A stretch of 60,000 nt of DNA, taken from assembly GCF_037975245.1 (NCBI RefSeq), contig NC_092572.1, forward strand, positions 20,216,489 to 20,276,488, given 5' to 3'. Both the position numbers and the translations under genes were made by a program. Source of the stretch: Apostichopus japonicus (taxonomy: Eukaryota > Echinodermata > Holothuroidea > Aspidochirotida > Stichopodidae). The notes under the pieces were generated by a model that was not told where the DNA came from, searched no databases, and saw only the letters and a program-made list of their open reading frames with translations. Shown here in pieces: positions 56,540 to 60,000 of this stretch; the stretch's first letter is position 1; each line of letters opens with the position of its first letter.

Positions 56540-58003
56540 TATTGCTTATGTCAATTGTCATTTAGTGTGTAGAGGTCGGGTGAGACAGCAAAAGAGAAAG
56601 CAACACAACCGAAGTCAGAGCTGAACTGAACTGTATTTTACGTAACACACCCAGTGTTCTGTACAGTAACACCTCAACATTCTATCTAGCCATTACAACA
56701 AGGCACAAGAATAATAGATCATTACAAAACCAGCATTCTACATAACTCTACAACTAGTACAAGTGTATGTGTGACCCTGTTCTTAGTCAAGTTAGTGTTA
56801 CTGCTGTGTAACGGAGACATAGCTTTAGCTAGCCTATAGTTTCATACTTTACAACATTAACAACAGTTGCGCAATCGAAGTTCTCGAAAACAGTGGTAAA
56901 CTACTACTTTCCTAATATATCATAGACGGGGAAATAACCATTTTGCACTTTATAGAAAGTAATTAAAATAAATTCGGAAGTAATATATTACTATTAATAG
57001 TGGAGACGTTTAAGCACCGAATAATCACATACTATTTCTACTTGTTCGACAGTTATTAATGAATATCTAATACTACCGTAGTGAGTTTTAGCTCCACTTA
57101 TTTTTAATCTTGGGAGTATGTTTATTCATGTATCAGAACCAATCAACAGCCAAGAAATAATGTTACTCCTGTCTATTGGCACGGACGGCCTTCCAACAGA
57201 TACGGAGCGTGGGCGAAGAAAAGGGGCGCCCTGCCACTTTATTTACTTCACATGCCGTGTGAGAGTGTTGAATGGTGACATTTTATATCCGTGAATGCTC
57301 TACAGTACGTTTACTGAGTACTGAAAATCCGTGTGGATTTTCATCACTCGTATAGGATATGTTGTATTATTAGCTTAGCATATTGCTCTTCACGTTCATC
57401 TAGGCATGTACAAGCGGAGGGAGTGGGGGATGCGGAGGGGGGGGGGGGACGCCGCGGGTTCGTATGTACCCTTCATTTTCAAACGTCCACACTTTCCTCG
57501 GCCTGGTACGGAATGGCCTTTCGTGCGTCACATGAGAAAATTATGTGGTTGTAAAATATAGCAAAATTTTGCTTCTATGAGCACCTGGCCTGACGAGAGG
57601 GTTATCAGTGGATTCATCCCCGGGCATGGGTTCACAAAACTGGAGGGGCAGAGAGAATTGGAAAAAGAATATTTTCTAAATTCCATGACATAACGGGGAC
57701 CGGCCTGGATCTAAACGCCTCTGCTAATCTCCCTCAATTATACAAATATGACGACCCCTCCCTACCCCCACCTCCATATCACCCCATGAATAATCCTGCG
57801 AATCCTGCGTATGTGCCTAATATAATACAAGGGGATCACGGTACTATGGTAACTCATCTGTTGTTATTTTACTCGATGACAAAAATATCAAGCATACATG
57901 AGATGTTTGCTTGACTTTTCATATCTAAACTGAACTTTATCGTTACCTTGCCTATATACTTGCACTGGAGCCAACATGGCGTTCAAATCCTTAAATAAAA
58001 CGA

Positions 58004-58030
58004 CCAGGGAGTTGTTATGGAACTCCCTGG
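58004..58030. other. Perfect 10-bp hairpin
   Basis: CCAGGGAGTT and AACTCCCTGG flank a 7-nt loop GTTATGG. No T-run follows, and a terminator role is not expected in a eukaryote. Confidence 0.8.
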
Positions 58031-58913
58031 AATGACGGACTTGTCAAGCTGGAACGGATAATTTTTTTGTGTGCCAATTTCCTCGAACAGCAGTGGAGAA
58101 TATTGTTTTTGCAAAAGACAGGGTAAACCAACGGTCAGATATTAATTTGAAGGTCACCTTTTAAGTCAGTGACCTTAAAGAATAAACAAGGGAGTCAGGT
58201 GGAGAGGAGCGGAAGGGTGGGGGGGGGGCCTGTTTCTCGGCAGAGCGTTCCTGAATTGACCTACAAGTATCGAGAGGTGAAATAAAGTTCATTTCGAAAA
58301 ACTCGCTACCGTGATGTTCATATATTGCACTTGGAAACACTAATTTGCCCAATAAAGTAAGTATACAGGTTTTTTATGCGGGGGGGGGGGGGTGGTGTGG
58401 CAAGCCTGAGTCCATCACGCATAAATGCAAGTGCACTCTTTCGTTTATCGCAGACTTATAACCAGCGAACGAAATCTGGTAAGACATAAAACTGGTTTTG
58501 TAACGTGTTAGGATTATTCAACGAAGCTTTCCAAAGCGTTATACTCAAGTACCTACAAGTACATGTGCGTTGAAAGAGCAATCATGTGGCTTATATACCA
58601 TTTTAACGCTGAATCGTAAATAGTTCCAAATGACGTAATTACAACAACACCTTAACATTACTATGGAAAAATCATATCAGTAGAACTGTTGGAAATGTAA
58701 ATCTTTCATAACTTTTTTTTTTTCTACGAGAATTTCACACGACTAGTTACGGTAAACCTACATCACAGTATGACATAACATGTCTTATTACAGGAAGACG
58801 AGGTTTTAAAATGTAATTTCTTTAAAAAATTCATGTAATATCTGCCAACAACTAACAGACTTCGTGACGTTATTTTTTTTCGCAGAACGACGATTGATTT
58901 GTATTGGTTTTGT

Positions 58914-58965
58914 TTTATTTATTTATTTATTTGTTTGTTTATTTATTTGTTTGTTTGTTTGTTTG
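58914..58965. repeat. (TTTA)/(TTTG) microsatellite
   Basis: About 13 tetranucleotide units mixing TTTA and TTTG. It could be the tail of a minus-strand retroposon, but no body is recognised to its right. Confidence 0.85.
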
Positions 58966-59137
58966 GTTTGTCTTTCTTTACGAATGTGGCAAGTGCTTAT
59001 ATATCGAAATGTGTTCGAACGAAGCTCAGGCTGATTATACAAAGAGAACAAAGACCGGAGTCAGGAAAGAAATAATTTATGAATAATGAAGTGTCCTGAT
59101 TGGAGAATATTTGTCCGTCTACAACTACGTCGCGCTA

Positions 59138-59521
59138 ATGCATAGAATCGGAATTGCTAACACCCCAACTTGTAGTTTTTGCAACAATTTTGATGAGACT
59201 CTGGAGCATTTATTTTGGTTTTGCAATTATGTTGATTCATTTTGGAAGGAGGTTGTTAGAAAATGGTGGAAATGTAGTTTTGAGCTTTCTCCCTATATTA
59301 TATCTTTCGGATGTATCAATGATGAATTAAACCCGATAAATTTCTTAATTTTCAATGCCAAATATTATATTTTCTCTTGTAAGGTACAGAACAAGATTCC
59401 GACAGCTGAGGAATTTTCAGTGAAATTTCGATTTCAATTATCAGTTGAAAAGTTTCTTCTGCAAAAAGAGAAAAAGGAGCATAAATTGATTAAGTTCGAT
59501 AATTGTTTTGAAAATTTTTAG
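59138..59521 (+). pseudogene. LINE ORF2 C-terminal fragment (zf-RVT region)
   Basis: About 127 residues with no stop or frameshift, consistent with a young insertion. The endonuclease and reverse-transcriptase domains are absent because of 5' truncation during integration, so it cannot act on its own. Key residues: the two Cys of CSFC, His and Cys of HLFWFC, and the aromatic FW that follows. Confidence 0.8.
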
Positions 59522-59632
59522 GAGCATGTATTGTATTGGAGTATTATAATTTGATATAAAGGTGCTGTGACACCGTGCTGTTTTATATTGTGTTGAGAAG
59601 AGAAATATATTACGGATGGAAAAAAAAAAAAG
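59138..59632 (+). mobile_element. 5'-truncated LINE insertion with poly-A and 12-bp TSD
   Basis: The insertion is bounded by TACGTCGCGCTA at 59126-59137 and 59633-59644. It contains the last 127 codons of a LINE ORF2 (59138-59521), a short 3' UTR and a 12-A tail (59620-59631). The coding part starts MHRIGIANTPTCSFC and has a C-x2-C ... H-x4-C zinc-ribbon-like motif followed by DSFW, as in the zf-RVT region after the reverse transcriptase. The Lys-rich C-terminus resembles L1/Tx1-type elements. The open frame's first nine codons, upstream of 59138, belong to the target site. Confidence 0.85.
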
Positions 59633-59644
59633 TACGTCGCGCTA

Positions 59645-60000
59645 GCCGAGTATAGACGCCCTACTTTCTCCCTTTCATGTGACCTTCAAGTGACTTTCAA
59701 AATGACTCAAACTCTGACCTATTTAGTGAAACAGTTTGCTGATCTATACCTTATTACAATGCTTTTTAATATAGACTAACTTGACTCAGTAGCAATATTT
59801 TTGGTTATCAATGAGTCTACTGCGCATAAGGCTCATATATTACAGGGAACCCGACACAGGTTTGAAATTAGGGAAGGGGAGGAGAGGGGCTGGAGTCATG
59901 TCAATGTTCTGTGTTGTAGAAATTGCGCCCTTGCCGACACCACGCCCCGGATGAAACTAATGCAGCCATTGGTGGATTCACTGCCGCCGTGGTCAGCCCT
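59645..60000. other. Unassigned right end of window
   Basis: No gene recognised. Sequence at 59930-60000 becomes GC-richer, but any feature would continue beyond the window. Confidence 0.4.

Larger units (their letters stand above)
56540..59137. other. Intergenic region
   Basis: No recognisable gene. It includes poly-G runs at 57438-57449 and 58380-58392, a hairpin at 58004-58030 and a TTTA/TTTG microsatellite at 58914-58965. A 19-codon frame starting CCAACATGGCG at 57974 has a good start context but nothing else supports it. Confidence 0.5.

Noticed and set aside
57974-58033. Possible tiny ORF starting CCAACATGGCG
   Set aside because: Good start context but only 19 codons, no splice donor and no similarity. 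The hairpin at 58004-58030 lies inside it.

Overview
This is eukaryotic, animal-type DNA: AT-rich, intron-dominated and full of dispersed repeats, with one long multi-exon gene. The gene is a complete-looking dyrk1a/minibrain kinase on the + strand. Ten coding exons, all reconstructed here with GT-AG junctions and compatible phases, run from an ATG at 13088 to a TGA at 43964-43966. They join into a 742-residue protein that matches vertebrate DYRK1A from the N-terminal targeting region to the C-terminal ESPM-GVCVQ tail. The protein similarity together with the repeat types (non-LTR element tails, Penelope-like fold-backs, AGGTCA-rich repeats, many poly-G/poly-C tracts) suggests a marine invertebrate deuterostome. 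An echinoderm such as a sea cucumber is my guess, at low confidence.

Layout. 1-12994: no recognisable protein gene; fold-back MITE-like repeats, a 125-bp tandem duplication, a Penelope-like fragment and low-repeat blocks that may be regulatory. It is probably 5' flank and/or a 5'-UTR intron, because the first coding exon has its own strong 3' splice site. 12995-14597: exons 1-3 (N-terminus, bipartite NLS, DH box, glycine loop). 14598-29743: a 15-kb intron with dispersed repeats, a cluster of AP-1 sites, a perfect 52-bp inverted repeat and a 72-bp satellite just upstream of exon 4. 29744-30809: exons 4-5 (VAIK lysine, [11 protein letters not shown]). 30810-39663: an 8.9-kb intron holding, on the opposite strand, a broken THAP-domain sequence with palindromic promoter-like sites upstream of it. 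39664-43966: exons 6-10 (YQY activation loop to the C-terminus). Intron 8 contains two extra tandem copies of the 3' end of exon 8 with its splice donor.

43967-about 47.6 kb is probable 3' UTR, with several polyadenylation signals. 47.6-60 kb is intergenic and repeat-rich: an array with repeated DR4-type AGGTCA sites (53.4-55.3 kb), a 184-bp element that begins exactly like U2 snRNA and is flanked by a 9-bp direct repeat, and a recent 5'-truncated LINE insertion with poly-A and a 12-bp target-site duplication.

The observations I rate highest are the U2-headed retroposon-like element, the tandem duplication of a kinase exon/intron boundary, the perfect fold-back with hammerhead-ribozyme-like cores, the intronic AP-1 cluster, and the in-frame tandem splice donor in dyrk1a. 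All exon boundaries come from splice-site reading and my knowledge of the DYRK1A family; there is no transcript evidence.
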